DNA of 64,000 nucleotides from Gemmatimonadota bacterium. Lineage in GTDB: Bacteria; Latescibacterota; UBA2968; UBA8231. Position numbers and translations under genes: made by a program. Of the stretch, positions 15,478-23,525 are shown piece after piece (within the stretch, counting starts at the first letter, position 1; the number at the start of each line of letters is the position of its first letter). The notes under the pieces were generated by a model, which saw nothing but the letters and a program-made list of their open reading frames with translations, was not told the origin of the DNA and made no database searches. The stretch spans positions 358,965-422,964 of the forward strand of contig JABJJN010000008.1 of assembly GCA_018660835.1 (NCBI GenBank). The letters run 5' to 3'.

Positions 15478-18231
15478 ATGAACAGCAATCTGTCGCCTTT
15501 TCGAGAGGCGAGGTATATTCGTCGCCCTGTGATCAATCTGCTAACCATTCTGCGCCGACTGGCGCTGCAACCTGTGACCGGCCAGTGCCTTGCGGCAGGA
15601 CTGATGTTTGGACTGTCCTTCCCATGTCATCCGGATCATCCACTCAGCTCCCTGTTCCACCCGGCGTGGGCATGGATTGCGCTGGCCCCCCTGCTAGTGG
15701 CCCTTACAACAGCGCCCACAGCAGCCTCTGCCTTTCGCCGTGGCTGGACGACGGGGTTGATCGGTAACCTCATCTGTCTCTATTGGGTCGGCTACACCCA
15801 GGGTGGTGGCCCCGCTGTGATCGCTGGCGCCGGCCTGGGAGCAGCCTATCTCGCCTTATTCACCGGTCTGTTCGCTGTCGTCCAATACCGACTGATTCTG
15901 AGTATTGGTTGTCGCGGTCTTCTTGCCGCACCTGTCCTGTGGACGGCGATGGAATACTTGCTATCTCTCGGTGAAATGGGGTTCCCATGGCTCCTGCTGG
16001 GACATAGCCAGGCAAGTGTCCCGCCACTGATTCAGATGGCCAGTATCACAGGTGTCTATGGCATCAGTTGGGTCATCGTCCTCGTGTCTGCCTTTGTCGC
16101 ACTGGCTCTGGTCGATGCGCCGCGACGAATTCTGAGTTTTGGCGCCGCTGTCCTCGTGATTGTCACCCTGTTCGTATCGGGTTGGTGGACACTCAAAGTT
16201 GGTCCCACTGACCCGGCCGAGCAGGTTCGCGTCGGTCTAATACAGAACAATCTCGGCCGCGCAAAGTGGCAGTCCGGTGGTCTGCGAACCAGCCTCTCCA
16301 GCTTGGACTCCTTATCCAGACGGGCGCTCGGGTGGCAAGACGATACGGGGGGAAGCGTTGATCTGCTCGTGTGGCCGGAGACTGCAGTACCGTGTGACCT
16401 GAGTCGTCGTGCGTCCTGTCGACGCCCCATCCAGTCATTGGCAGACGAATTTGACGTGCCCGTCCTGACGGGGGCACCCGGCAGAGATGCCGTAAGCGGC
16501 GAACCATTGAATGCCGTGTATTTCGTCCAACCCCACACGAATGCCTTGCCGACGTACGCCAAGATGCACCTGGTACCCTTTGGCGAGCGCACACCCTATC
16601 TCGATACGTTGCCCTTATTGCGGCGGATCGACTGGACGGCGCTGACGGGTGATCTGGCCCCGGCTCAATTCGCACGCGGGCGGGAGCGAACCTTGTTCCC
16701 GCTGCAGGCTGGCTCTCAGGTCCCGCAAGTTGGCCCACTGGTCTGCTTTGAATCTGTTTTTCCTGATCTGGTACGACAGCATGTCGTGGCTGGTGCGGAT
16801 ATACTCGTCATCATCACCAACGATTCCTGGTTCGGCGCCTCATCCGGACCTTTCCAGCATGCGCAGATTGCCGCCCTTCGCGCCGTGGAAAATCGGCGAC
16901 CCATCGCACGCTGTGCGACCAATGGTGTCAGCCTTTTCATCGACGCATACGGACGCTCCACCGGGCACACACAGTTCGGCACCACCGCCATCAGCGTCGG
17001 CACCGTTGCATTACAGGCGGCAGGAACGACTTTCTATACACGCCATGGCGATTGGCTTGCCCAGCTCTGTCTGTTTCTTACGCTGGCAACCTTCGCGATC
17101 ATGAGATTCTACACACCCACCAACAAGACGGACCCGACAGGGCACGATGTATCACCCATGACCGACGATACACTCGTACCGCAGGCCGACTCAGCGGACA
17201 CGCCGAGCGCACCCATCCGCGAAATGCCCTTTCTGGACCATCTTGAGGAGTTACGCTGGCGCCTGCTCAAAGGGATTGGCGCACTCCTGGTGGGCGCCGT
17301 CATCTGTTTTGCCTACGCAGATCCGCTGTTACAGCTGCTCACACAGCCTTACGAGCAGGCAGTCGTCAGCTTGCAGCAACAGAATTCTCCGGGTCCTGCT
17401 GAAGCCATCCGGCTCTGGGTAGCAGAATTACGACTGCGTCTCAGCGAGGATCCGCCGATCCCGCCGCCAGATGCGGTGCCGGGTATCGCAGGCGAAGCGG
17501 CGAGCCAGGAGCCAGCTACGCAGGCCATCCCTTACAGACGACAGCTGCAATCACTGCGGGTTATGACCTGGTTCATCGTCAGCCTGCAGGTGGCCCTGCT
17601 TGGTGGACTGATCATCGCGTCACCGATTGTCTTCTATCAACTCTGGCGATTTATCGCTCCGGGCTTGCTCAGTCGTGAGCGCAGGCTCGTGTTTCCCATC
17701 ATCAGCCTGAGCGTGATCTGTTTTCTACTCGGTGCCGCTGTTGCGTACTACATCGTGCTCCCCCTTGGGCTGAGGTTCTTCCTCAGCCTCGAACCAGCCG
17801 ACATGGTATCCCAGTGGGCAGTGGATGAATACATCGGCTTCGTCCTCCGGCTCTTGCTCGGTTTTGGTGTCGTATTTGAGATGCCCGTCGTGAGCCTGTT
17901 TCTGTCACGCATCGGGCTGCTAACGCCCGACTATCTGCGTCGCATCCGCCGCTATGCAATCGTCGGCATTTTCCTGACCGCAGCTGTCTTCACACCGCCT
18001 GACCCGATTTCGCAGCTGTTGATGGCCCTGCCGCTGCTGCTGTTGTATGAGATCAGCATTGGAATCTCCCATCTGTCCCAACCTCGTCGTCGCCCCTTCG
18101 ACACGGATCCTGAGACAGATCCAGAGCCGGCCCCAGAGGCAGATCAGAGTTCTGTCCCGGACGCGGAGTCGGCATCATCTGATTCAGCCCAGACAGAGGC
18201 TGAAGACGAACCTGATACATTGCGAGACTGA
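15478..18231 (+). CDS. Lnt-TatC fusion: apolipoprotein N-acyltransferase joined to Sec-independent translocase TatC
   Basis: One uninterrupted frame encodes two membrane proteins (917 residues from this ATG). Residues 1 to about 555 are Lnt, the N-acyltransferase that completes lipoprotein maturation. It has N-terminal membrane spans and a nitrilase domain with triad Glu301 (VWPETAVP), Lys362 (YAKMHLVPFGE) and Cys423 (LVCFESVFPD), and ends in a last membrane helix. Residues from about 575 are TatC: FLDHLEELRWRLLKG, LWRFIAPGLL and AVFTPPDPISQLL, with an enlarged first periplasmic loop. No stop separates them. An internal ATG (17158) could start a free TatC but has no clear ribosome-binding site. 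Both Lnt and TatC have cytoplasmic ends at the joint, so topology permits fusion. The frame extends upstream to 15280, overlapping radC, with unlike sequence. Confidence 0.88.
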   Translation: MNSNLSPFREARYIRRPVINLLTILRRLALQPVTGQCLAAGLMFGLSFPCHPDHPLSSLFHPAWAWIALAPLLVALTTAPTAASAFRRGWTTGLIGNLICLYWVGYTQGGGPAVIAGAGLGAAYLALFTGLFAVVQYRLILSIGCRGLLAAPVLWTAMEYLLSLGEMGFPWLLLGHSQASVPPLIQMASITGVYGISWVIVLVSAFVALALVDAPRRILSFGAAVLVIVTLFVSGWWTLKVGPTDPAEQVRVGLIQNNLGRAKWQSGGLRTSLSSLDSLSRRALGWQDDTGGSVDLLVWPETAVPCDLSRRASCRRPIQSLADEFDVPVLTGAPGRDAVSGEPLNAVYFVQPHTNALPTYAKMHLVPFGERTPYLDTLPLLRRIDWTALTGDLAPAQFARGRERTLFPLQAGSQVPQVGPLVCFESVFPDLVRQHVVAGADILVIITNDSWFGASSGPFQHAQIAALRAVENRRPIARCATNGVSLFIDAYGRSTGHTQFGTTAISVGTVALQAAGTTFYTRHGDWLAQLCLFLTLATFAIMRFYTPTNKTDPTGHDVSPMTDDTLVPQADSADTPSAPIREMPFLDHLEELRWRLLKGIGALLVGAVICFAYADPLLQLLTQPYEQAVVSLQQQNSPGPAEAIRLWVAELRLRLSEDPPIPPPDAVPGIAGEAASQEPATQAIPYRRQLQSLRVMTWFIVSLQVALLGGLIIASPIVFYQLWRFIAPGLLSRERRLVFPIISLSVICFLLGAAVAYYIVLPLGLRFFLSLEPADMVSQWAVDEYIGFVLRLLLGFGVVFEMPVVSLFLSRIGLLTPDYLRRIRRYAIVGIFLTAAVFTPPDPISQLLMALPLLLLYEISIGISHLSQPRRRPFDTDPETDPEPAPEADQSSVPDAESASSDSAQTEAEDEPDTLRD

Positions 18232-18236
18232 ACAGA

Positions 18237-18285
18237 AAAGGCCCTCCTGGAATGCGTCATGCAATCCGGGAGGGCCTTTGTTTTC
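18237..18285 (+). terminator. Rho-independent terminator after lnt-tatC
   Basis: Arms AAAGGCCCTCCTGGA and TCCGGGAGGGCCTTT pair over 15 bp (one G-U) around a short loop, followed by GTTTTC. This is a textbook terminator for the + strand gene. Its A-rich left flank may also serve the convergent gene ending at 18338. Confidence 0.88.
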
Positions 18286-18337
18286 AGCACACTCCTGAGA
18301 CGTTGATCTGCCCCAGATGTGCGAATGTCGCGATCCG

Positions 18338-19273
18338 CTAAAAGTTTCTCCCCAGACCGACGTAGGCCCGCACGTGACTCGCATCCAGCATGGATGCCCA
18401 CTTCGTCACACCCTGATAGCCACCCTCGGCAATCAGACTCCAGCTGCCCTTGGCAACGGGAATCTCAAGACCACCGAGAACATTGAATCCGGTCTTGTAG
18501 GCGCTGTCACTGATCTGGTCATTGGGCGCATCCCAACTGAGCAGATGTAGACCCCCACCGAAGCCGACGTAGGGGCCGGCCTTGCCAGCTCCTCTGAACA
18601 GGATGTGAGCATCCAACTCGGCAGACAGCTGTGTCACTTCGGCATCGCTCGGTCCCAGCGGCTCGCCAGAAAGTCTATAGGTGAGAGCCAGGCGTAGCTT
18701 GTTGTTCAGCATCCGGCCGAGGCGAATCGCCACTGCGGGACCCGATACATCCTCGGCTTTCATGAGAGAGTTCGAGCCCCAGGTCAGATCACCCGCTTTC
18801 GACAGGTCCATCCCACCAAGCAACACCAGCGAGCGTGTGAACTGAGCAGGTTCGCCCTTTCGCTCTGCCGAATCCGATTCGGTGTCGCGCTCCTCCATGG
18901 CCTTCTTTGCCATCATGTCGGCACGCGGCACGATTTGCTGCAAGACCGCGATCTCTTCGTCGGGTTCGATGGACGTAATCTCGGCAATCGAGAATCCGGC
19001 GTAGACGCGCAGTACCCGCACCTCGCCAACAACAAGCATCATCTCGTCGTCGTCCTCGTCGGCACGCAGCACGATGTATTCGGCACCGATGGCTGCCCCG
19101 GAGGCCTGCCCCACATCAAGATAGGCCAGCGTGGACGTCACCTTGATGACATAGTGCGAGGTCGCTTCGGACATCATCCCTTGCGCCGTCGCAGAGCCTG
19201 TAAAAAAAAGACTCATAATCGCCGCGAACAGCAATTGGCGGGCAAAGGACGTCAATCGGTTCGTCTTATTCAT
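18338..19273 (-). CDS. Exported protein with SH3-like region and C-terminal outer-membrane-type beta barrel, function unknown
   Basis: The 311-residue product has a signal peptide (LLFAAIMSLFFTGSATA, cleavage about residue 30). A domain with VGQASGAAIGAEYIVLRAD and GEVRVLRVYAGFSIAEI follows and resembles the FlgT-C/SH3-like fold found in envelope proteins. After an acidic linker the last 180 residues alternate hydrophobic and polar strands and end in YVGLGRNF, with an aromatic final residue as in BAM substrates. Its ATG overlaps the end of the upstream gene (ATGAATAA), so the two are translationally coupled. A longer frame upstream overlaps that gene's acidic tail and is rejected. I do not recognise a specific family. 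Confidence 0.75.
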   Translation of the reverse strand: MNKTNRLTSFARQLLFAAIMSLFFTGSATAQGMMSEATSHYVIKVTSTLAYLDVGQASGAAIGAEYIVLRADEDDDEMMLVVGEVRVLRVYAGFSIAEITSIEPDEEIAVLQQIVPRADMMAKKAMEERDTESDSAERKGEPAQFTRSLVLLGGMDLSKAGDLTWGSNSLMKAEDVSGPAVAIRLGRMLNNKLRLALTYRLSGEPLGPSDAEVTQLSAELDAHILFRGAGKAGPYVGFGGGLHLLSWDAPNDQISDSAYKTGFNVLGGLEIPVAKGSWSLIAEGGYQGVTKWASMLDASHVRAYVGLGRNF

Positions 19274-20417
19274 CTTCGTCCTCTTCCTCGTCCTCGTCCT
19301 CATCGTCCAGATAGCCTTCATAGTCGTCGTCGAAGTCATCCAGCCCATCCATGACGTCTGAGTAGCGTCGCTTGATCACCAGAAAAACCATAATCACCAA
19401 AGCGAGGATCAGTCCGATGCCGGCAGCCAAGTGATATACGCTCGTATACCAGGGCGTCGTCTCATCGGTCATCTCCATGGGTACTTCCATGGCCTCGACG
19501 GCATCGAGAGGCATTTCTTCCTCATCATCGCCACCAAAGAAGAGTCCGAGGAAACCAGGACGATCAGATTCAGTGTCAGCGGCCGCCATGGAAACAGGCT
19601 CACCCTCGATGGGTGTCATGCGAATCGAGTCGGCAACGACGTCGATCATCAGTGTCTTGCCGGCAGCTCGCAGGCGAACCTGCGTGTCCGGCGCGTATCG
19701 AATCGTGAACTCCTTCAGATCCTCCTGGCGATATTCACCACTCAGGACGGACGACAGTCTGAAGTGATGCTCGTTTTGCTGTTCTTCGAGCTCCACCATG
19801 CGTTCGTCCAGGGAGATCAGATAGGACTTCATCGCCGCGATTTCATCCAGCACACGGCGAGCAAAATCCGGGTAAGTTCCAAGTCTTTGCTCGCTACGGC
19901 GACGATACTCTTCAACATTCTGGCTCAGTTGTTCGACCTGCTCCTTTACCTGCTCCACTTCCGGCGCAGGTGCAGTCGCAGGGGCACTGACCTTGGGCAC
20001 AAATTCGGCCAGGTCACCCACCATGGGGTCGGAGTACATCTTGACCAACCCCCCTCGGGAAGAGTGCGCGTCGACTTCATAAATGTGGACAACACCAACC
20101 GGTTCCTGCGGCATGCCCAGCACCTCCCCGGTCAGGGGATGTACGATCGGCTCGCCTTCGCGCAGAAGAGTCACCTTGGCTGTCACCGTCAGTCCGTCTT
20201 GCTGACCAGCATCGATGATGACCTCAGCACCGTCGACGACGGTCACCTTGGCGATCGCCGTTGAGGCATCGGATTCGGCAGGGAGAAAGCCGACTACGAG
20301 GGCCAGCAACAAGGCAATTGCAGTTGGAATGCCCGGTACTCGGGCAGCACGGCTGTGGGTCGTGAGTATTCTACGAACCGGTGACCGGGCTATTGGATGG
20401 GGAGGATGTGACGTCAT
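19266..20417 (-). CDS. Membrane-anchored protein with SH3-like domain, coiled coil and acidic cytoplasmic tail, function unknown
   Basis: A 383-residue protein with an N-terminal signal or anchor (AIALLLALVVGFLPAESDA). A domain of the same kind as in the downstream gene follows (VDGAEVIIDAGQQDGLTVTA, GVVHIYEVDAHSSRGGLVKM), then a Pro/Ala linker and a coiled coil around residues 145-215 (VEQVKEQVEQLSQNVEEY). A C-terminal membrane helix (AAGIGLILALVIMVFLVIKR) precedes a very acidic tail of about 30 residues. The shared SH3-like unit suggests the two products form one envelope assembly. It overlaps its upstream neighbour by four bases. No family recognised. Confidence 0.7.
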   Translation of the reverse strand: MTSHPPHPIARSPVRRILTTHSRAARVPGIPTAIALLLALVVGFLPAESDASTAIAKVTVVDGAEVIIDAGQQDGLTVTAKVTLLREGEPIVHPLTGEVLGMPQEPVGVVHIYEVDAHSSRGGLVKMYSDPMVGDLAEFVPKVSAPATAPAPEVEQVKEQVEQLSQNVEEYRRRSEQRLGTYPDFARRVLDEIAAMKSYLISLDERMVELEEQQNEHHFRLSSVLSGEYRQEDLKEFTIRYAPDTQVRLRAAGKTLMIDVVADSIRMTPIEGEPVSMAAADTESDRPGFLGLFFGGDDEEEMPLDAVEAMEVPMEMTDETTPWYTSVYHLAAGIGLILALVIMVFLVIKRRYSDVMDGLDDFDDDYEGYLDDEDEDEEEDEDE

Positions 20418-21283
20418 GGCTGTCCGTCGGCGGTGGATGGCGGTTGGCGAGTTCCGTATTCACTCAAGGTCACAGCCAGAGAGCCGGAGGCATCTGCTGG
20501 CCATTGCTGTCGCCCCACCAGGCCGATCCCGGGGGCGTAAAAGGAGGAGTAAGACACTGCCGCTGCGTCCGACTCGTCGGGACGAAAGCGCGTGACAACC
20601 TCCAGACATCTTTCAAATCGGTGGCCACCGATGACGATGGCCGTGTCGCCTTGAGCGACCCACTTCTCAATCTGCAGCCCCTGGCTGCGGTATCTGACCG
20701 GGGCCCCTGATGCGTCAAGCTGCACGGGGATGATATTCACCCCCCCATTCGTACCCATTTCGTAGATCTTGCTGTCCTCGACATAGGCGATTGTGCCATC
20801 GGCGAAGAAAAACAGATCACTTGCATTCTCTCGACCTTCCTGCCGCACGATGCTGCGCTCCACCTGCGTGACAACATCGCTGTCGCGCTCGTGGTAGTTA
20901 TACACCCAGTAGCGTCCAATCTCCATGGGGTAATGAACAACCCCACCCGGCTCTCTTTTCGCCGGAATCGCTACTTCAGCAGCATTTGCAGTCTGCCCGT
21001 CCCCTATCTGCGGCTTCTGCTCAGCCCTTGCGGCACCGGCTGTCGCCATCATGGCTGTTGACAGTTGTGGTGCAGAAGTCATCGGCGCCACAACGATTGC
21101 CGGCGACAAAGCGGAAGCAGGTTTTGTCTCAAGGGACCTTTCTTCCGCTATCTGTGGGCGCTGCTCCAGTGCAGGCCGTTGGTTCATCGACCGCAGCACG
21201 AAGCCACCCACGGCGGCCACCAACAGGACGGCACCTAATGCACCAATCACGCCGGCAATTTTCTGTTTCTGTCTGAAGGTCAC
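20414..21283 (-). CDS. Membrane-anchored periplasmic protein of unknown function, first gene of a three-gene operon
   Basis: A 289-residue protein with one N-terminal membrane helix (IAGVIGALGAVLLVAAVGGF) and a Pro/Ala-rich linker. A C-terminal domain runs from VVHYPMEIGRYWVYNYHE to GLVGRQQWP. That domain's beta pattern (GRYWVYNY..., a DGTIAYVED turn and a closing YAPGIGLVGRQQ) resembles the DUF3108-like or lipoprotein-like domains often seen as APGIGLV in exported proteins. The start is GTG with a weak GAAGG site; a better AAGGAG lies 14 bases upstream. Its stop overlaps the next start, making a tight three-gene unit. Confidence 0.7.
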   Translation of the reverse strand: MTFRQKQKIAGVIGALGAVLLVAAVGGFVLRSMNQRPALEQRPQIAEERSLETKPASALSPAIVVAPMTSAPQLSTAMMATAGAARAEQKPQIGDGQTANAAEVAIPAKREPGGVVHYPMEIGRYWVYNYHERDSDVVTQVERSIVRQEGRENASDLFFFADGTIAYVEDSKIYEMGTNGGVNIIPVQLDASGAPVRYRSQGLQIEKWVAQGDTAIVIGGHRFERCLEVVTRFRPDESDAAAVSYSSFYAPGIGLVGRQQWPADASGSLAVTLSEYGTRQPPSTADGQP

Positions 21284-21518
21284 GTGTAAGACCTTCGCTC
21301 CTTATATCGGCTAAGCCTGTGCAGGCTTTACAGTTACGATATTTATTAGTGTGTCGTTACAGGGCCCGGCACAACATCTTGTGGGCAACGTCGATTCGAC
21401 GATGACCGGGCACTGCACGTATATTCCACAGCTTACTTATCTTGAGCAATCCTGATGCCGGACGCATTCGGCACCGGGCTGTAAGGGCATCCTACGACAT
21501 CGGTTAGAGGAGAAGGTA
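21284..21518. other. Divergent intergenic region, likely two promoters
   Basis: This 235-bp gap lies between divergent genes and contains a small AGCCTG/CAGGCT inverted repeat near 21314-21328 and A/T-rich patches around 21340-21352. I could not assign a convincing -35/-10 pair for either side. The only clear signal is the GAGGAGAAGG ribosome-binding site just before 21519. Confidence 0.4.
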
Positions 21519-22307
21519 ATGGCAACCACAACACGGGTTGGCTTGATCGGCTATGGACTGATCGGCCAGGCAGTGAGAGAAATGATCGAGTCCAATGACA
21601 ACGGCATGGAGGTTGTCTTCATCAACGATGCCGACACGAGTCGGTTGACAGATCTTGGCGATCTGGGCCTGGAAGATCTGGGTGACTTCGACAGCCGCAG
21701 TGCCGATCTGATTGTCGAAATGGCTCATCCTGATGTGACCCGCAAGTGGGGGACGAAAATCCTTGAGAAGACGAACTATATGTTCATCTCCGTCACGGCC
21801 CTCGCTGATCGTGACCTCGAACTGAGTATCGAGGCGACCACCGCCAAGCACGGCACACGCGCCTTTGTTCCGCATGGTGGTGTCGTCGGCATGGATGCAC
21901 TCCTGGAAAATCGCGACATCTGGGAGAGTGTCGACGTGGTGATGAAGAAGTCGCCAAAAAATGTCGACTGCGCCGCAGCGGGTGTGGATCCTGAAAGCAT
22001 CACCGAGGAGACCGTCCTCTACGATGGGCCTACTCGTGGAATCTGTCCCATGTTCCCCCGCAATGTGAACACACACGCTGCCATCGCTTACGCCGGCATC
22101 GGTTTCGATCGTACCCGGTCAAGATTGATCGTCGACCCTGCCTGGACTAACGCGACCGTCGCCATTCATGCAAAAGCACCGGGTGTGGATCTCACAGTAG
22201 AACGCGTCGAAGAGATTACCGGTGTCACGGGTGCCAGCACCCCCGCATCGATCTACAACACAGTGCAGATGATTGGCGCCACGGGGCCAGGGATCCACCT
22301 GCGCTGA
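21519..22307 (+). CDS. Aspartate dehydrogenase-like NAD(P) oxidoreductase (DUF108 domain)
   Basis: The 262-residue enzyme has an N-terminal NAD-binding fold (VGLIGYGLIGQAV) and a C-terminal domain with GPTRGICPMFPRNVNTHAA, the hallmark of L-aspartate dehydrogenases (NadX/AspDH). These interconvert aspartate and iminoaspartate/oxaloacetate with ammonia. The conserved histidine is in the NVNTHAA segment. A strong ribosome-binding site precedes the ATG. Its stop overlaps the start of an aminotransferase (TGATG), suggesting joint amino-acid metabolism. No quinolinate synthase is adjacent, so a role in NAD synthesis is not supported by context. Confidence 0.83.
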   Translation: MATTTRVGLIGYGLIGQAVREMIESNDNGMEVVFINDADTSRLTDLGDLGLEDLGDFDSRSADLIVEMAHPDVTRKWGTKILEKTNYMFISVTALADRDLELSIEATTAKHGTRAFVPHGGVVGMDALLENRDIWESVDVVMKKSPKNVDCAAAGVDPESITEETVLYDGPTRGICPMFPRNVNTHAAIAYAGIGFDRTRSRLIVDPAWTNATVAIHAKAPGVDLTVERVEEITGVTGASTPASIYNTVQMIGATGPGIHLR

Positions 22308-23470
22308 TGAAGCCATTTGCAGCGGCACCGACCGCGATTCCCCGTTCTGGCATCCGTGAGATCATGGATATCGCCTGGGCAACGCCCGATGTAATTCATC
22401 TGGAGGTGGGGCAACCCGACTTCGACACGCCCCCGCACATCGTTGAGGCGACCTGTGCGCATGCTCGCGCCGGTCACACTCGGTATGTTCCGAATGCGGG
22501 AGTCAATCCGCTGCGGGAAGCAGCAGCCCGCTACGTGCAGGGAAAGACAGGCGTCGCCACAGGACCAGAGAACATTCTTGTCACTCAGGGTGCAGTGCTG
22601 AGTGTGGCGACGGCCTTCCTGTCTCTACTCGATCCAGATGACGAGGTCTTGCTACCCGACCCCGGCTGGCCCAACTACTCGATGGCAGCGCCGCTGTTTC
22701 ATGGGCGCAGCGTCTTCTACAACCTGACGGCGGAGAATAACTTTCTGCCTGATGTGGAGCAGATCGAATCGTTGATCACCGACCGCACGAAGCTGCTCCT
22801 CATCTGCAGCCCGTCGAACCCTACGGGCCAGGTGTATGACGAGGCGCTGACGAAGCAGTTGATGGATCTGGCACGCCGGCATGACCTGTGGGTACTGGCA
22901 GACGAGATCTATGGCGAGATCATTTTTGATGGTGCCAAGCACGTCAGTGCCGCGGCCCACGATCCGGATAACAGGGTGTTACTCGTCACAGGTATGTCCA
23001 AATCCTACGCCATGACGGGATATCGCGTCGGCTTTACACGCGCCTGCACCGAATACATTGAAATGGCCAGCAAGCTGCAGGAGCCCCTGGTTTCGTGTGG
23101 CGTTGGATTCTCGCAGATGGCGGCAGCAGATGCCCTGGATGGGCCCCAGGATTGTGTGATTCAGATGCGAGATGCCTATGAGCGGCGTCGCAACATCGCC
23201 CTGGATGTGCTGCGTGCGAACGACATGTATCGCTATACACCAGGGGGCGCCTTCTATCTGCTCATCGATATCTCGGCATCTGGGATGGCTTCACGCGACT
23301 TCGCCCTTGAACTGATCTCCGAGCACAAAGTCGCCGTCGCACCTGGCAGCACCTTCGGCGATATGTGCGCCAGTCACGTGCGCGTCTCCATCGCGTCGCC
23401 TGATGAGATGGTACGTGAGGGCATTGAGCGGATCTGCACGATGGTGCAGCAGAAAGCGGCCAGTCGCTAA
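22307..23470 (+). CDS. PLP-dependent class I/II aminotransferase
   Basis: A 387-residue fold-type I aminotransferase. It has VGQPDFDTP in the N-terminal arm, CSPSNPTGQVYDE for phosphate and carboxylate contacts, the VLADEIYGEIIFDG motif with the pyridine-binding Asp and Tyr, and TGMSKSYAMTGYRVGF with the Schiff-base lysine. The C-terminal arginine for the substrate carboxylate is in HVRVSIASP. This is the aspartate/aromatic-like subgroup, but substrate cannot be assigned. The overlap with the aspartate dehydrogenase-like gene suggests a linked pathway that collects or releases amino groups. Confidence 0.88.
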   Translation: MKPFAAAPTAIPRSGIREIMDIAWATPDVIHLEVGQPDFDTPPHIVEATCAHARAGHTRYVPNAGVNPLREAAARYVQGKTGVATGPENILVTQGAVLSVATAFLSLLDPDDEVLLPDPGWPNYSMAAPLFHGRSVFYNLTAENNFLPDVEQIESLITDRTKLLLICSPSNPTGQVYDEALTKQLMDLARRHDLWVLADEIYGEIIFDGAKHVSAAAHDPDNRVLLVTGMSKSYAMTGYRVGFTRACTEYIEMASKLQEPLVSCGVGFSQMAAADALDGPQDCVIQMRDAYERRRNIALDVLRANDMYRYTPGGAFYLLIDISASGMASRDFALELISEHKVAVAPGSTFGDMCASHVRVSIASPDEMVREGIERICTMVQQKAASR

Positions 23471-23490
23471 GATCGGCCCGAGCAAGCGAT

Positions 23491-23525
23491 CGTGTAGCAG
23501 CCACACGAAGTGCTCCTGCTACACG
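23491..23525. terminator. Possible bidirectional hairpin between aminotransferase and manC
   Basis: A perfect 10-bp inverted repeat CGTGTAGCAG/CTGCTACACG around a 15-base loop lies between the convergent genes, its right arm overlapping the manC stop. There is no T-run on either side, so termination is inferred from position only. Confidence 0.45.

Noticed and set aside
19431..20264. A 277-residue open frame on the plus strand
   Set aside because: It is antisense to the membrane-anchored coiled-coil gene, which has overlaps with both neighbours, a signal and a membrane helix.
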